A stretch of DNA of 64,000 nucleotides from assembly GCF_014621695.1 (NCBI RefSeq), contig NZ_CP061281.1, positions 6,944,001 to 7,008,000 on the forward strand, in the 5' to 3' direction. Shown here piece by piece: positions 19,207 through 27,790 of the stretch. This DNA comes from Streptomyces xanthii. Its GTDB lineage: Bacteria; Actinomycetota; Actinomycetes; Streptomycetales; Streptomycetaceae. Each line of letters opens with the position of its first letter. Position 1 is the first letter of the stretch. Under the pieces are notes generated by a model, which was not told the origin of the DNA, did no database searches, and saw nothing but the letters and a program-made list of their open reading frames with translations. The position numbers were made by a program, and so were the translations under genes.

Positions 19207-19947
19207 GTGACGGAGCAGCTGGTCGACCTGACGGGCAAGATCGTCGTCGTCACCGGAGCCGCGCAGGGCCAGGGGGCGGAGCACGCCCGGCTGTGCGCGC
19301 GGCTCGGAGCGCGCGTGGTCCTCACGGACCTGGAGGCGAGTGCCGTGCGGGCCGTCGCGGACGAGATCGGCCCGGCGGCGCTGGGACTCGCGCTGGACGT
19401 CGGCAGCGAGAACGCGTGGCGCGAGGTCATGGAGGAGGTCCGCGAGCGGTTCGGTCGCGTCGACGTGCTGGTCAACAACGCGGCGGCCTACCGGAAGGTG
19501 CCGCTCGCCGAGCTGAGCGAGAAGGAACTGCTGACCACCCTGCAGATCAACCTCGTCGGCCCGGTCCTCGGGATCAAGGCCGTGACCCCGCTGATGAGCG
19601 AGCACGGCGGATCCGTCATCAACATCTCCTCCACCGCGGGCCTGAACGGATACGAGGGCGGTCTCGCCTACAGCGCCTCCAAGTTCGGGCTGCGCGGTGC
19701 CTCCAGGTCGGCGGCCAAGGAGCTCGGCCCGCTCGGCATCCGCGTCAACTGCATCTGCCCCGGCCCGATCGACACCGCGATGATCAGCGAGGAGACCCGG
19801 TCCGGCGGCGGTGCCGTCGCCCACCTCCCGATCCCGCGCCCGGGCCGCCCCGCCGAGGTCTCCGCGCTCGTCGCCTTCCTGGCCAGCGACGCGGGCAGCT
19901 ACTGCACGGGCCAGGACTTCGTGGTGGACGGCGGTCAGACGGCCTGA
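19207..19947 (+). CDS. SDR family oxidoreductase
   Basis: A 246-residue classical short-chain dehydrogenase. The cofactor motif TGAAQGQG is at 16-23; LTDLEAS shows Asp after strand 2, favouring NAD(H). NNAA, NISSTAG with catalytic Ser, and YSASK with Tyr and Lys are all intact, and VDGGQTA ends the protein. It would oxidise a secondary alcohol or reduce a ketone. The start is GTG 19207, downstream of GGGGTGGAG. A 95-bp gap holding a 13-bp tandem repeat separates it from tetR; both are probably co-transcribed and belong functionally with the divergent VOC-DegT-LLM operon. Confidence 0.9.
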   Translation: MTEQLVDLTGKIVVVTGAAQGQGAEHARLCARLGARVVLTDLEASAVRAVADEIGPAALGLALDVGSENAWREVMEEVRERFGRVDVLVNNAAAYRKVPLAELSEKELLTTLQINLVGPVLGIKAVTPLMSEHGGSVINISSTAGLNGYEGGLAYSASKFGLRGASRSAAKELGPLGIRVNCICPGPIDTAMISEETRSGGGAVAHLPIPRPGRPAEVSALVAFLASDAGSYCTGQDFVVDGGQTA

Positions 19948-19985
19948 GCGCGAGGGGTGCGGGCCCGGCCTTCTAGGCTGGCGTC

Positions 19986-20510
19986 ATGGACGACGGGCTC
20001 ACGCACGAGGCAAGCGCCTTCCTCAATTTCCGGCACTACGCCCGGGACCCGAAGGAGCACGGCTTCCGGTGGGTCGACGTCAAACACCTCCACGGCGCCG
20101 CCCGCTCCCTTCCCCCGCGCGACGAGGAACTTCTCGCCTCACTGATCGCGCACGAGCAGTTCAGGGACGACTACGCGGGCGGCGGGGTGGACCCGGACGG
20201 GATCCGGCACGGCCCCTACTGGCTGCGCCTGATCACCCCCGACGCGTACGAGCCCGTCTCCCGGGAAACGGCGGCGCGGATCCTGGCGGAGTGGGTGGAC
20301 CCGCAGTGGGATCCGCCCGCCGCGCTCCGGGACGATCTGCGCCGCGAGGTGTTCGACCGCCTGGCCGCGGCCGACGCCGTGCACCATCTCGTCGAGTTCG
20401 GTGACGAGGCGCTGCACGACTGGGGCGGCGTGCACGGCGAGTTCCACGAGTTCGTGCTCGTCGACCGGGCCGCCGCCCGGGTCACCCTGCTCGTCGCGGC
20501 CGACGACTGA
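19986..20510 (+). CDS. Hypothetical protein, soluble, acidic
   Basis: A 174-residue protein starting at ATG 19986. It has no signal peptide, membrane segment or motif I recognise. It is rich in Asp, Glu, His and aromatic residues (DWGGVHGEFHEFVLVDRAAARVT near the C-terminus, a probable beta hairpin). The coding signal (third-position GC, balanced amino acids) is clear. It starts 38 bp after the SDR stop, but nothing ties it to that cluster. Function unknown. Confidence 0.68.
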   Translation: MDDGLTHEASAFLNFRHYARDPKEHGFRWVDVKHLHGAARSLPPRDEELLASLIAHEQFRDDYAGGGVDPDGIRHGPYWLRLITPDAYEPVSRETAARILAEWVDPQWDPPAALRDDLRREVFDRLAAADAVHHLVEFGDEALHDWGGVHGEFHEFVLVDRAAARVTLLVAADD

Positions 20511-20653
20511 GACCGCGGCCCGGCGGCGTGGCCCGGCACGCCACGCCACGAGCTGCGCTCGGGTCGGCATCGGCGCACCCTGGAAGCGTGGCCGGCGCGG
20601 GGCGGCGCGCATCCATGCGGGCAGTCCGGGCGGCGGCGGTCGGGACGGTGTTC

Positions 20654-20911
20654 ATGACGTTCTCCGACAAGAGCACACGGGACGGTGCCGAGGAACAGGC
20701 CCGGCAGGCGATCGAGCGGGGCGCCCATGTCCTCGTCTACAAGTTCATCGACCCGATCACCGACAGTTTCGTCACCGCGCCGATGCTCGGCATCTCCCCC
20801 CAGATCGAGGCGGTCGAGGCGCTCGGCTGGCAGCTCGACCGCTTCAGCGCGGTGGAGGGCAAGGTCGGCGACGGCGAGCACATCGCCGTGATCTGTCTCT
20901 TCCGGCGCTGA
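20654..20911 (+). CDS. Small hypothetical protein
   Basis: An 85-residue protein beginning MTFSDKSTRDGAEEQARQAI. It has an alpha helix then a strand pattern (HVLVYKFIDPITDSF; HIAVICLFRR) that suggests a small alpha/beta fold. ATG 20654 is chosen because the frame upstream (to 20528) reads as Arg/Ala-rich low-complexity sequence; GTG 20648 is an alternative two codons earlier. The stop is 7 bp from the convergent neighbour's stop. Similar short proteins occur in Streptomyces, but I cannot name a function. Confidence 0.6.
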   Translation: MTFSDKSTRDGAEEQARQAIERGAHVLVYKFIDPITDSFVTAPMLGISPQIEAVEALGWQLDRFSAVEGKVGDGEHIAVICLFRR

Positions 20912-20917
20912 CCCGGA

Positions 20918-21262
20918 TCAGCCGGCCTCCAGCGCGTCGGCCTGCCGGCGCAGGTCCGCGGCGATGTGGTCCCAGTCCGGCCCGTGGAGCCACAGGTTCT
21001 CGGCGGCCCGGCGCAGCAGCGCCGGCTCGTCGGGCCGCTGCAGCAGCACCAGCCGGTAGGCCAGGTTCCGTACCCAGACCGGCAGCAGGCCGTCCACCGC
21101 GTGGGGGCTGAGCTCGTCGAGCATGGCGAGGATCGCGTCCGCGCCCGCGAAGGTCAGCTCCTCGACGAAGCAGTGCTCCCGGTGGTCCGCGTCGCACTCC
21201 GGGGTCGGCCGGTACTCGTCCCCGTACAGGCAGCGGGCGTGCTCCGTCAGCGTGCTGTGCAT
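20918..21262 (-). CDS. Hypothetical protein (Leu/Arg-rich, helical)
   Basis: A 114-residue protein, probably all helical, with LSPHAVDGLLPVWVRNLAYRL at its centre and the motif LWLHGPDWDHIAADLRRQAD near the end. Three Cys lie in the first 35 residues (RCLYGDEYRPTPECDADHREHC), which could bind a metal. ATG 21262 is 10 bp downstream of the tetR stop on the same strand, so it may be co-transcribed with that regulator. Function unknown. Confidence 0.62.
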   Translation of the reverse strand: MHSTLTEHARCLYGDEYRPTPECDADHREHCFVEELTFAGADAILAMLDELSPHAVDGLLPVWVRNLAYRLVLLQRPDEPALLRRAAENLWLHGPDWDHIAADLRRQADALEAG

Positions 21263-21271
21263 CGCTGGGCC

Positions 21272-21871
21272 TTACGCGCGGGGTGTGCCGGCGGACGCGG
21301 AGACCGCGAACAGGGCGTGCACGGAGGCGCCGACTTGGGCGGCGACCACTTCGGGGGAGGACGCGTCGAGCTTGCCGTCCAGGTGAAGGAACGCCAGGCC
21401 GTGGACCAGGGCCCACACCGTGGTCGCCAGTGCGTCCGTCTCACCGGCCCCCGGGAACGCGCCGAGGACGATGCCGTGCACGTACTCCGTGATGGCGGCG
21501 GTCGCGGCGGCGCGCTCCGCGTCCGACGGGTCGCAGGGCTCGGCGAACATGGCCCGGAACAGCGCGGGGTGGTCGAGCGCGAACCGGACGTACGCCACGG
21601 CGACCGCCGCCAGCTCGTCCGGACTCGACGGCGTGGGGTGCGCGGCGGCGAGGCTCTCCGCGAGCTCCCCGTACCCCTGCGCGGCGACCGCGGACACCAG
21701 CGCCTCGCGGTCCGCGAAGTGACGGTACGGGGCCGTGGCGGACACCCCGGCCCGGCGGGCGACCGCGCGCAGCGACAGCCCGGCGCTCCCGTCCTCCTCC
21801 AGCAGCTCGCGGGCCGCGCGCAGGCAGGCGGCCCGCAGGTCGCCGTGGTGGTAGGCGCCGGTCTGCGACAT
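21272..21871 (-). CDS. TetR/AcrR family regulator with WHG-type C-terminus
   Basis: A 199-residue regulator. The DNA-binding part is LRAVARRAGVSATAPYRHFADREAL at 34-58. The C-terminal domain has the TVWALVHGLAFLHLDG pattern of WHG-domain TetR proteins. It ends in TAA, rare in this GC-rich genome. It is divergent from an old-yellow-enzyme gene 96 bp away and very likely represses it, with an electrophile or quinone as likely inducer by analogy to other TetR/OYE pairs. Confidence 0.87.
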   Translation of the reverse strand: MSQTGAYHHGDLRAACLRAARELLEEDGSAGLSLRAVARRAGVSATAPYRHFADREALVSAVAAQGYGELAESLAAAHPTPSSPDELAAVAVAYVRFALDHPALFRAMFAEPCDPSDAERAAATAAITEYVHGIVLGAFPGAGETDALATTVWALVHGLAFLHLDGKLDASSPEVVAAQVGASVHALFAVSASAGTPRA

Positions 21872-21891
21872 GGGTCACACCCCTCGATGTT

Positions 21892-21938
21892 TACGATGCT
21901 TACTTTCTCCCTCTAATGTGAGAGGTGTACACATCGTA
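21892..21938. promoter_or_regulatory. TetR/OYE divergent operator candidates
   Basis: TACGATG (21892-21898) and CATCGTA (21932-21938) are a separated inverted repeat; the self-complementary GTGTACAC (21925-21932) overlaps the second arm. Both lie between the divergent starts. Confidence 0.4.
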
Positions 21939-21967
21939 GGGGGCGGACGAGGAATGAGGGAAACGGG

Positions 21968-23218
21968 ATGACCAGCGAGTTGTTCGCGCCGCTGGCGCTG
22001 CGCTCCGGGCAGGTACTGGGCAATCGCATCGCCAAGGCGGCGATGGAGGAGAGCATGGCAGGCGACGGCCAGCTCCCCGACGCGCCGTTGCCCGCGCTGT
22101 ACCGCCGCTGGGCCGAAGGCGGCGCCGGACTGCTGATCACCGGCAACGTGATGGTCCATGCCGAGGCGCTGACCGGCCCCGCCGGAGTCGTGCTCGACGA
22201 ACACGCGCCGCTCGAACCGTTCGCCGCGTGGGCCGAGGCCGCCAAGTCGGGCGGCGGCGCCGTCTGGATGCAGATCAACCACCCCGGCCGCCAGGTCGCC
22301 TCGGGCATGCCCGGCGTCGTGTGGGGCCCCTCCGACCTCGCCGTCTCCCTCGGGAGGCACAGCAGCCGGTTCGGGCGCCCCACCGCCATGACGGAGCGGC
22401 AGATCGAGGACACGGTGACCCGGTACGCCGTCACGGCCCGCCGGGCGGAGGAGGCCGGGTTCGACGGCGTCGAGATCCACGCGGCGCACGGCTATCTGCT
22501 GTCGCAGTTCCTCTCCCCGCTCGTCAACACGCGCACCGACCGGTGGGGCGGACCGCTGGAGAACCGGGCCCGGATGCTCCTGGACATCGTCCGCGCCGTC
22601 CGCGGCGCCGTCTCCCCGTCCTTCGCCGTCGCGGTGAAGCTCAACTCCGCCGACTTCCAGCGCGGCGGCTTCGACGCCGACGACGCGCGGCAGGTCATCG
22701 GGATGCTCGCCCCGCTCGGCGTCGACCTCGTCGAACTCTCGGGCGGCAGCTACGAGAGCCCCGCGATGACGGGCCGCCCCGCCGACGACCGCACCCAGGC
22801 CCGCGAGGCCTACTTCCTCGACCTCGCCCAGGACCTGGTCGAGACCAGCCCGATCCCGCTCATGCTCACCGGAGGGATCACCCGCCGCGACACCGCGGAG
22901 CGGGTCATCGGCAGCGGCGTCGCCGTCGTCGGCATGGGCACGGCGCTCGCCGTCACCCCCGACCTCCCCGCCCGGTGGCGCGACGGCCGCGAGGCCGAGA
23001 GCCGCATGGAGCCGGTGACCTGGTCCGACAAGGCCCTCGCCTCGGCCGCGAGCATGGCGAAGGTCCGCCACGCCATGCGGCGCGTGGCCCGCGGCGGCCG
23101 CGTCAGGCCCGGCACCCACCCGGCGCTCGCCCTGGTCTGCGAGCAGCGGCAGCAGCGCCGCGCCCTGCGGCGCTACCGGACCTGGCTGTCCGCGGAGCGC
23201 GGCGCCACCGGGAACTGA
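21968..23218 (+). CDS. NADH:flavin oxidoreductase, old yellow enzyme family
   Basis: A 416-residue FMN TIM-barrel ene-reductase or demethylase-type enzyme. FMN and substrate motifs are visible: GNRIAKAAMEES at the N-terminus, QINHPGRQ near 100, and GFDGVEIHAAHGYLLSQFLSP with the paired His near 170. LTGGITRRD and GMGTALAVTPDLP bind the FMN phosphate. After the barrel is a basic tail of about 60 residues. Classical OYEs reduce activated C=C bonds with NAD(P)H. ATG 21968 follows GGGAAACGGG. It is the presumed target of the divergent TetR repressor. Confidence 0.87.
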   Translation: MTSELFAPLALRSGQVLGNRIAKAAMEESMAGDGQLPDAPLPALYRRWAEGGAGLLITGNVMVHAEALTGPAGVVLDEHAPLEPFAAWAEAAKSGGGAVWMQINHPGRQVASGMPGVVWGPSDLAVSLGRHSSRFGRPTAMTERQIEDTVTRYAVTARRAEEAGFDGVEIHAAHGYLLSQFLSPLVNTRTDRWGGPLENRARMLLDIVRAVRGAVSPSFAVAVKLNSADFQRGGFDADDARQVIGMLAPLGVDLVELSGGSYESPAMTGRPADDRTQAREAYFLDLAQDLVETSPIPLMLTGGITRRDTAERVIGSGVAVVGMGTALAVTPDLPARWRDGREAESRMEPVTWSDKALASAASMAKVRHAMRRVARGGRVRPGTHPALALVCEQRQQRRALRRYRTWLSAERGATGN

Positions 23219-23235
23219 CCCGGCGCGCCGCCGGG
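23219..23235 (+). terminator. Short hairpin after the OYE gene
   Basis: CCCGGC (23219-23224) and GCCGGG (23230-23235) with a 5-nt loop, immediately after the stop codon. Confidence 0.45.
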
Positions 23236-23263
23236 CCCGCGACCGCCGCCTAGAGTCGTCCTC

Positions 23264-23899
23264 ATGAATCGATGGCAGGAACTGACCGGTGGCGTCTCTG
23301 GGGACGAGTACGCCGCGCGGTTCGCGGAGCTGGCCCGCAGCGGCAAGGACGTGCACGGCGAGGCGCGGTTCTGTTCGGCGCTGCTGCCGGCCGGGGCGCG
23401 GGTGCTGGACGCCGGGTGCGGGACCGGCCGGGTCGCGATCCGGCTGGCGGAGCTCGGCCACGACTGCGTGGGGATCGACCTCGACGACTCGATGCTCGAC
23501 GTCGCGCGGGCCCAGGCGCCCGGGCTGCCCTGGCACCGCACCGATCTCGCCGCGTTCGACCCGGCCGCGCTCGGCATCGCCGCCGACTTCGACCTCGCGG
23601 TCGCCGCCGGCAACGTCTTCCCGCTGCTCGCCCCCGGCACCGAGGCCACCGTCGTCGAGCGCCTCGCGGGGGCCCTGCGCCCCGGCGGTCTGCTGGTCGC
23701 GGGGTTCGGCCTGGACGCCGCCCACCTGCCCGTACCGCCGGGCATCACGCTCGCGGAGTACGACGCGTACTGCGCCGCGGCCGGCCTCGCCCTCGTCGAC
23801 CGGTTCGCCACCTGGGACGCCGACCCCTACGACGGAGGCGGCTACGCGGTCAGCGTCCACACCCGCGTCAGCCCTTCGCCGGAGCCGGCAGACGCGTGA
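23264..23899 (+). CDS. Class I SAM-dependent methyltransferase
   Basis: A 211-residue Rossmann-fold methyltransferase. Motif I is VLDAGCGTGRVAIRLAELGH (47-66), motif II has the acidic GIDLDDSMLDVAR, and DLAVAAGNVFPLL is the post-II/III strand. The C-terminus is a short barrel-completing hairpin. Such stand-alone enzymes methylate small molecules; the acceptor is unknown. ATG 23264 is set by family length. Its 3' end overlaps the convergent DUF2238 gene by 32 bp. Confidence 0.87.
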   Translation: MNRWQELTGGVSGDEYAARFAELARSGKDVHGEARFCSALLPAGARVLDAGCGTGRVAIRLAELGHDCVGIDLDDSMLDVARAQAPGLPWHRTDLAAFDPAALGIAADFDLAVAAGNVFPLLAPGTEATVVERLAGALRPGGLLVAGFGLDAAHLPVPPGITLAEYDAYCAAAGLALVDRFATWDADPYDGGGYAVSVHTRVSPSPEPADA

Positions 23900-24539
23900 G
23901 GCTGCGGTCGTGCGCGCGACGCAGCAGCAGGAGTGAGCAGGTGGCACCGATCAGCGCGCAGAACATGTCCCACTGGGTGTCCCAGACATCGCCCTGCGTG
24001 GCCAGGAACGCGTCGGCCGCCTGACCTCCGGTCACGGCCGCCAGCCACTCCAGCATCTCGAACACGGCGCTGAAGGCCAGGCAGGCGCAGACCGTCAGCG
24101 GCGCGAGCCAGCGGCTGCCGCGCAGGGGCGAGGTCCGGACGAGGAGTTCACGGACCAGGATCGCTGGCACGAACCCCTGCATGAGGTGCCCGAAACGGTC
24201 GTACGGATTGCGCTCGAGGCCGAACCAGTCGCGCACCCAGTCGCCCGCGGGCACCTCGGCGTACGTGTAGTGCCCGCCGACGATCAGCACCGTGGCGTGG
24301 ACGGCGAGCAGCCCGCACAGCAGACCGCTCAGCGGGAACCGCCGGCGCAGCAGGACGAGCAGGGGCAGGCCCAGCATCACCCACACGGTTTCCAGGACCC
24401 AGGTGGCCGGGTCCGCGGCGCCGAACGCCGACCCCGCGAGCGCCGCCGTGACGAGCACCGCGAGCACGGCGGGAAACCGGCGGCCGCCGGACGGGACCGC
24501 GCGGGACGGCGTTCTGAGGGACACGGGGTGGGCGGACAT
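23868..24539 (-). CDS. DUF2238 (YjdF-like) membrane protein
   Basis: A 223-residue protein with about six membrane helices (near 23-42, 46-65, 72-90, 120-135, 145-165, 190-208). The family motifs NPYDRFGHLMQGFVPAILVRE and FEMLEWLAAVTGG, with DTQWDMFCALIGA, are present and place acidic and His residues in the membrane. Function is unknown in the family. ATG 24539 is followed by a basic cytoplasmic N-tail. The 3' end is antisense to the last 32 bases of the methyltransferase gene. Confidence 0.83.
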   Translation of the reverse strand: MSAHPVSLRTPSRAVPSGGRRFPAVLAVLVTAALAGSAFGAADPATWVLETVWVMLGLPLLVLLRRRFPLSGLLCGLLAVHATVLIVGGHYTYAEVPAGDWVRDWFGLERNPYDRFGHLMQGFVPAILVRELLVRTSPLRGSRWLAPLTVCACLAFSAVFEMLEWLAAVTGGQAADAFLATQGDVWDTQWDMFCALIGATCSLLLLRRAHDRSLTRLPAPAKG

Positions 24540-24638
24540 CGCTGGCTCCTCTGCCTGGGCTGTGCCGCCATCCTCGGGCGCGCCCGGGGAACCCCGCGTG
24601 AGTACCGCTACTCAACCGCGTGATGAGTGCGCCCGCCG

Positions 24639-24836
24639 TCACACCGGGTCGTCGTCCCCCGGGCGCTTCCAGGAACCGGCCCGCGGCTGCCGGGTCTGTG
24701 GTGGATTCGGGCGGCGCGCCAGACGGCGCCGGCTCGTCCACAGCAGCACGAGCAGCGCGATCACGATCAGGACGCCGACGATCGTGAAGAACCAGCTCGC
24801 GCCCGTTCCGGCGGCGAGGACAACCGATGTGTTCAT
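24639..24836 (-). CDS. Small membrane protein, DUF6479-like
   Basis: A 65-residue protein with one membrane helix (WFFTIVGVLIVIALLVLLW, 15-33) then a basic, Pro-rich cytoplasmic tail (RRRLARRPNPPQTRQPRAGS). That layout fits DUF6479 proteins of Streptomyces. ATG 24836 is chosen over one seven codons upstream because the shorter form begins directly before the helix. No partner is evident. Confidence 0.58.
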   Translation of the reverse strand: MNTSVVLAAGTGASWFFTIVGVLIVIALLVLLWTSRRRLARRPNPPQTRQPRAGSWKRPGDDDPV

Positions 24837-25094
24837 GCGGGCCGAGTACCACGCCACGCGCCCACCATGTCCGCGCCGGCTCGCCCCACCCGCGCGGAGC
24901 CACTCACTCCGGTCCGCGCCGGGGTCGCGGCGGAGGATGGTCCGTTGGCCCAGGGGTGGCCGAACCGGTCGCGCCGATGCTGGGCCATTGGCTCAACGTT
25001 TCGGGGCTCTGTTGAACCGCCTGCCGGGCCGATGGTGCAATGGGCGTGTCGATGGCGCTGCGGATCCTCCGGGGATCTCCGCGGCGCCTTTCTC

Positions 25095-26636
25095 ATGTCG
25101 GGGCACGTGCGCGTGCTGAAGGGGCGGGGCAACTTGCTGAAGAGGGCGTTCACGGCGCCGGATCCGGGGCGGATCCGGCTGCGGTTCGCGAGCCGGGCGG
25201 TGCTGGGCATCGGCCTGGCCGTCGTGCTGTGCGGGGCGGTCGGACACTCGCTCCAGGCCGCCATCACCGGCGGCCTGGCGGCGCTGCTCGCCCTGTTCAC
25301 GGTCACCGACGCGACGGTGCGCGGCCAGGCGGTGACGACCGCGCTGCTGCCGGTCGTCGGGCTGCCGGTGCTGGCGCTCGCCGCCGTGCTGCACGACGTG
25401 CCCGCCGCCCGTGACCTGGCGTTCCTCGCCACCGTGGGTGCCGGCGTGTACGCCCGCCGCTGGGGCCCGCGCGGCCACTCGCTCGGCGTGTTCGCGTTCA
25501 TGATGTTCTTCGCCACCCAGTTCCTGCACACCGTGCCGTCCCAGCTGCCCGAGCTGTACGAGGCGGTGCTGCTCTCGCTCGCCGCCGCGGCCGTCATGCG
25601 GTTCGGCGTGTGGTGCTACGAGCGGCGGCTGCCGGTTCCGGCGGCGGTCGCGGTGCCGGGCGCAGGCACCGGCCTGAAGCGGATCACGACGCGGCAGGCC
25701 GTGCAGGCGACGCTCGGCGCGGCGTTCGCGCTCGGGATCGGGCAGGTGCTGTCCGACCAGCGCTGGTACTGGGCCGTGGGCGCCACCTGGTGGGTGTTCG
25801 TGGCGACGACCTCGCGCGGCGAGACCGTCGTGCGCGGCTTCCGGCGCTTCCTCGGCACCGTGCTCGGGATCGTCCTGGGATTCGCGATCGCGGTCCCGCT
25901 TCACCACGTGCCGGCCGTTGCCGCCGTGGTCATCGCGATCAGCGTCTTCGGGATCTTCTACACCGCCCATGTCTCGTACACGTGGATGATGCTCGCGGTG
26001 ACGGTCATGGCCAGCATGCTCTACGGGCTGCTGGGCGTCCTCGATGCCGGGCTGCTCGCGCTGCGGGTCACGGAGACGGCCGTCGGCGCGCTCGGCGCCG
26101 TGCTCGCCGTGCTGCTCGTGCTGCCCGTGACCACGCACTCCGTGACCGAGGCCTGGGTCGAGCGGGCGCTGCGCTGCGTGCACGCCTGCACCGCGCAGGC
26201 CGCCGCCCGGCTGGCCGGCGACCCGGACGCGGACCCGGCGCCGCGCGTCGCCGAGCTGGAGGCGATCCTCGGCCGCGTACGGCTGTCGCTGAGCCCGCTC
26301 GTGCACCCCCTGAGCCCGATGAAGGCCCGCAAGGGGCGGGCCCGGCAGATCCTCGCGCTGCTCGACGACTGCGCCCGCGAGGTGCGCGGGCTCGCGTCCG
26401 TCGCCGCCGACCCCGAGGCCTCGCACGACGCCCGGCTCGCCGCCGCCTGCTGGCGCGTCGAGGCCGCGGTCGAGGCCCTGACCGCACCGGCCCCGTACCC
26501 GCGCGGGCGCGTCGCGACCGCGCCGCACACCGCCGACGGCGAGCCGGTCCTCGCCCATCTGCACGCGCTGGAGCACGCCCTCGTCGAGCTCGCCGTACCG
26601 CTGCGCGGAGCGAGCCGGGTGACCCTGGGCGCCTGA
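25095..26636 (+). CDS. FUSC family membrane protein
   Basis: About 513 residues, fusaric-acid-resistance/aromatic-acid-exporter superfamily. Two blocks of about six helices (residues 25-150 and 190-330) are separated and followed by helical cytoplasmic domains; the second block has YWAVGATWWVFVATTSRGETVVRGFRRFLGTVLG, the FUSC_2 pattern. Such proteins export aromatic acids or other toxic anions. ATG 25095 begins a plausible cytoplasmic N-tail; the ribosome site is poor and the frame is open upstream, so the start is uncertain. No regulator is adjacent. A second FUSC gene lies at 50624. Confidence 0.82.
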   Translation: MSGHVRVLKGRGNLLKRAFTAPDPGRIRLRFASRAVLGIGLAVVLCGAVGHSLQAAITGGLAALLALFTVTDATVRGQAVTTALLPVVGLPVLALAAVLHDVPAARDLAFLATVGAGVYARRWGPRGHSLGVFAFMMFFATQFLHTVPSQLPELYEAVLLSLAAAAVMRFGVWCYERRLPVPAAVAVPGAGTGLKRITTRQAVQATLGAAFALGIGQVLSDQRWYWAVGATWWVFVATTSRGETVVRGFRRFLGTVLGIVLGFAIAVPLHHVPAVAAVVIAISVFGIFYTAHVSYTWMMLAVTVMASMLYGLLGVLDAGLLALRVTETAVGALGAVLAVLLVLPVTTHSVTEAWVERALRCVHACTAQAAARLAGDPDADPAPRVAELEAILGRVRLSLSPLVHPLSPMKARKGRARQILALLDDCAREVRGLASVAADPEASHDARLAAACWRVEAAVEALTAPAPYPRGRVATAPHTADGEPVLAHLHALEHALVELAVPLRGASRVTLGA

Positions 26637-26655
26637 GCGCAGCGCGCCCGGCCGA

Positions 26656-26671
26656 TCTGGTCTAGACCCAC
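26656..26671 (+). promoter_or_regulatory. DasR-like (dre) operator
   Basis: TGGTCTAGACCC (26658-26669) matches the remembered DasR core TGGTCTAGACCA at 11 of 12 bases around a perfect GGTCTAGACC dyad. A TANNNT -10 candidate TACGGT lies just downstream. The site is 52 bp before the lactonase start. Confidence 0.6.
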
Positions 26672-26680
26672 TGCTACGGT

Positions 26681-26710
26681 CGGCGCACGGGCATCCGCGC
26701 CCGTGCGCCG
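26681..26710 (+). promoter_or_regulatory. Leader hairpin before the lactonase gene
   Basis: CGGCGCACGGGC (26681-26692) and GCCCGTGCGCCG (26699-26710) form a perfect 12-bp stem with a 6-nt loop ending right before the ribosome site AAAGGGG. It could stabilise the mRNA or block upstream transcripts. Confidence 0.55.
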
Positions 26711-26722
26711 AAAGGGGAAGCA

Positions 26723-27769
26723 GTGAGCGGCAGCAGCCAGACAGGACGCGCGTACATCGGATCCTTCACCGCCGCGGGCGGGCCCGGCGTCGTCACGGCG
26801 GCCGTCGACCCGGCCGACGGCGCGCTCACGCTCCTGCACACCACCGACGCCCTGCCCGACCCGTCGTATCTGGCGCTCGACGGCGGGTTCCTCTACGCGG
26901 TCAGCGAGACGACCGCGGGGGCCGTCGCCGCGTTCCGCACGGACGCCGTGTCCACGACCCTGGCCGCCCCCGCCGCCCCCGTCGACGGCGCCGGCCCCAC
27001 CCACCTCACCGTGTGGGGCAATCACATCCTCACGGCGAACTACGGCTCCGGCAGCGTCAGCACCGTGCCGCTGCGCGCCGACGGAACCCCCGACCCCGCC
27101 CTGCGCGACGTGCTGCACCACACCGGCTCCGGTCCGCACCCGCAGCGCCAGCAGAGCCCGCACGCCCACCAGATCGTGGTCGATCCGAGCCGCGGCTGGG
27201 CCGTCAGCGTGGACCTCGGCACCGACTCGGTCCGCGTCTGCGCCCTGGTCGACGGCCATCTCACCCCGCACCACGAGACGGCCCTGCGCCCGGGCTCAGG
27301 GCCGCGCCACCTGGCCTTCCACCCCGGCGGCGAGTACGCGTACGTCCTCAACGAGCTCGCCCCGACGCTCACCGTGTGCCGCTGGGACGCCGCCGGAGGC
27401 ATCCTCAAGCCGCTCACCGAGGTCCCCGTGCTGCCCGGCGCCCCGCGCGGCGACGCCTACCCGTCCGAGGTCGTCGTGGCCCCCGACGGGCGCTTCCTGT
27501 GGACCGCCACGCGCGGCGAGGACGTCGTCTCCGTGTTCGCCCTCGACCCAACCGGCGAACAGCCCACCCTGCGCGCCACCGTCCCGTGCGGCGGCCACTG
27601 GCCCCGTGACCTGGCCCTCCACCCCGGCGGCCGGTTCCTGTACGCGGCGAACGAGCGGTCCGGCGACGTCACCTGGTTCACCGTGGACGCCGAGACGGGC
27701 GAGCCCGTCCGGGGCGGTTCGCTGCGGGTGCCCGCCGCGTCCTGCGTGGTGTTCGGCCCGCCCGCGTAG
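26723..27769 (+). CDS. Lactonase family protein (6-phosphogluconolactonase-like beta-propeller)
   Basis: A 348-residue seven-bladed propeller of the Pgl/YbhE type. The blade motif is repeated: FLYAVSE, HLTVWGNHILTANYGSGSV, HAHQIVVDPSRGW, GPRHLAFHPGGEYAYVLNEL, SEVVVAPDGRFLWTATRGEDVV, and WPRDLALHPGGRFLYAANERSGDV. The family hydrolyses 6-phosphogluconolactone or other sugar lactones; the conserved HPxxxYxxN face is intact. The start is GTG 26723 with AAAGGGGAAG upstream. A DasR-like operator and a perfect 12-bp hairpin precede it, so amino-sugar control of this sugar-acid step is possible. Confidence 0.85.
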   Translation: MSGSSQTGRAYIGSFTAAGGPGVVTAAVDPADGALTLLHTTDALPDPSYLALDGGFLYAVSETTAGAVAAFRTDAVSTTLAAPAAPVDGAGPTHLTVWGNHILTANYGSGSVSTVPLRADGTPDPALRDVLHHTGSGPHPQRQQSPHAHQIVVDPSRGWAVSVDLGTDSVRVCALVDGHLTPHHETALRPGSGPRHLAFHPGGEYAYVLNELAPTLTVCRWDAAGGILKPLTEVPVLPGAPRGDAYPSEVVVAPDGRFLWTATRGEDVVSVFALDPTGEQPTLRATVPCGGHWPRDLALHPGGRFLYAANERSGDVTWFTVDAETGEPVRGGSLRVPAASCVVFGPPA

Positions 27770-27790
27770 AGCGGCCCGCGACGACGCGAA

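Noticed and set aside
24627..25094. Extending the first FUSC gene to an upstream ATG at 24627
   Set aside because: The extra 156 residues are Pro/Arg/Ser low complexity and overlap the DUF6479-like gene on the other strand.
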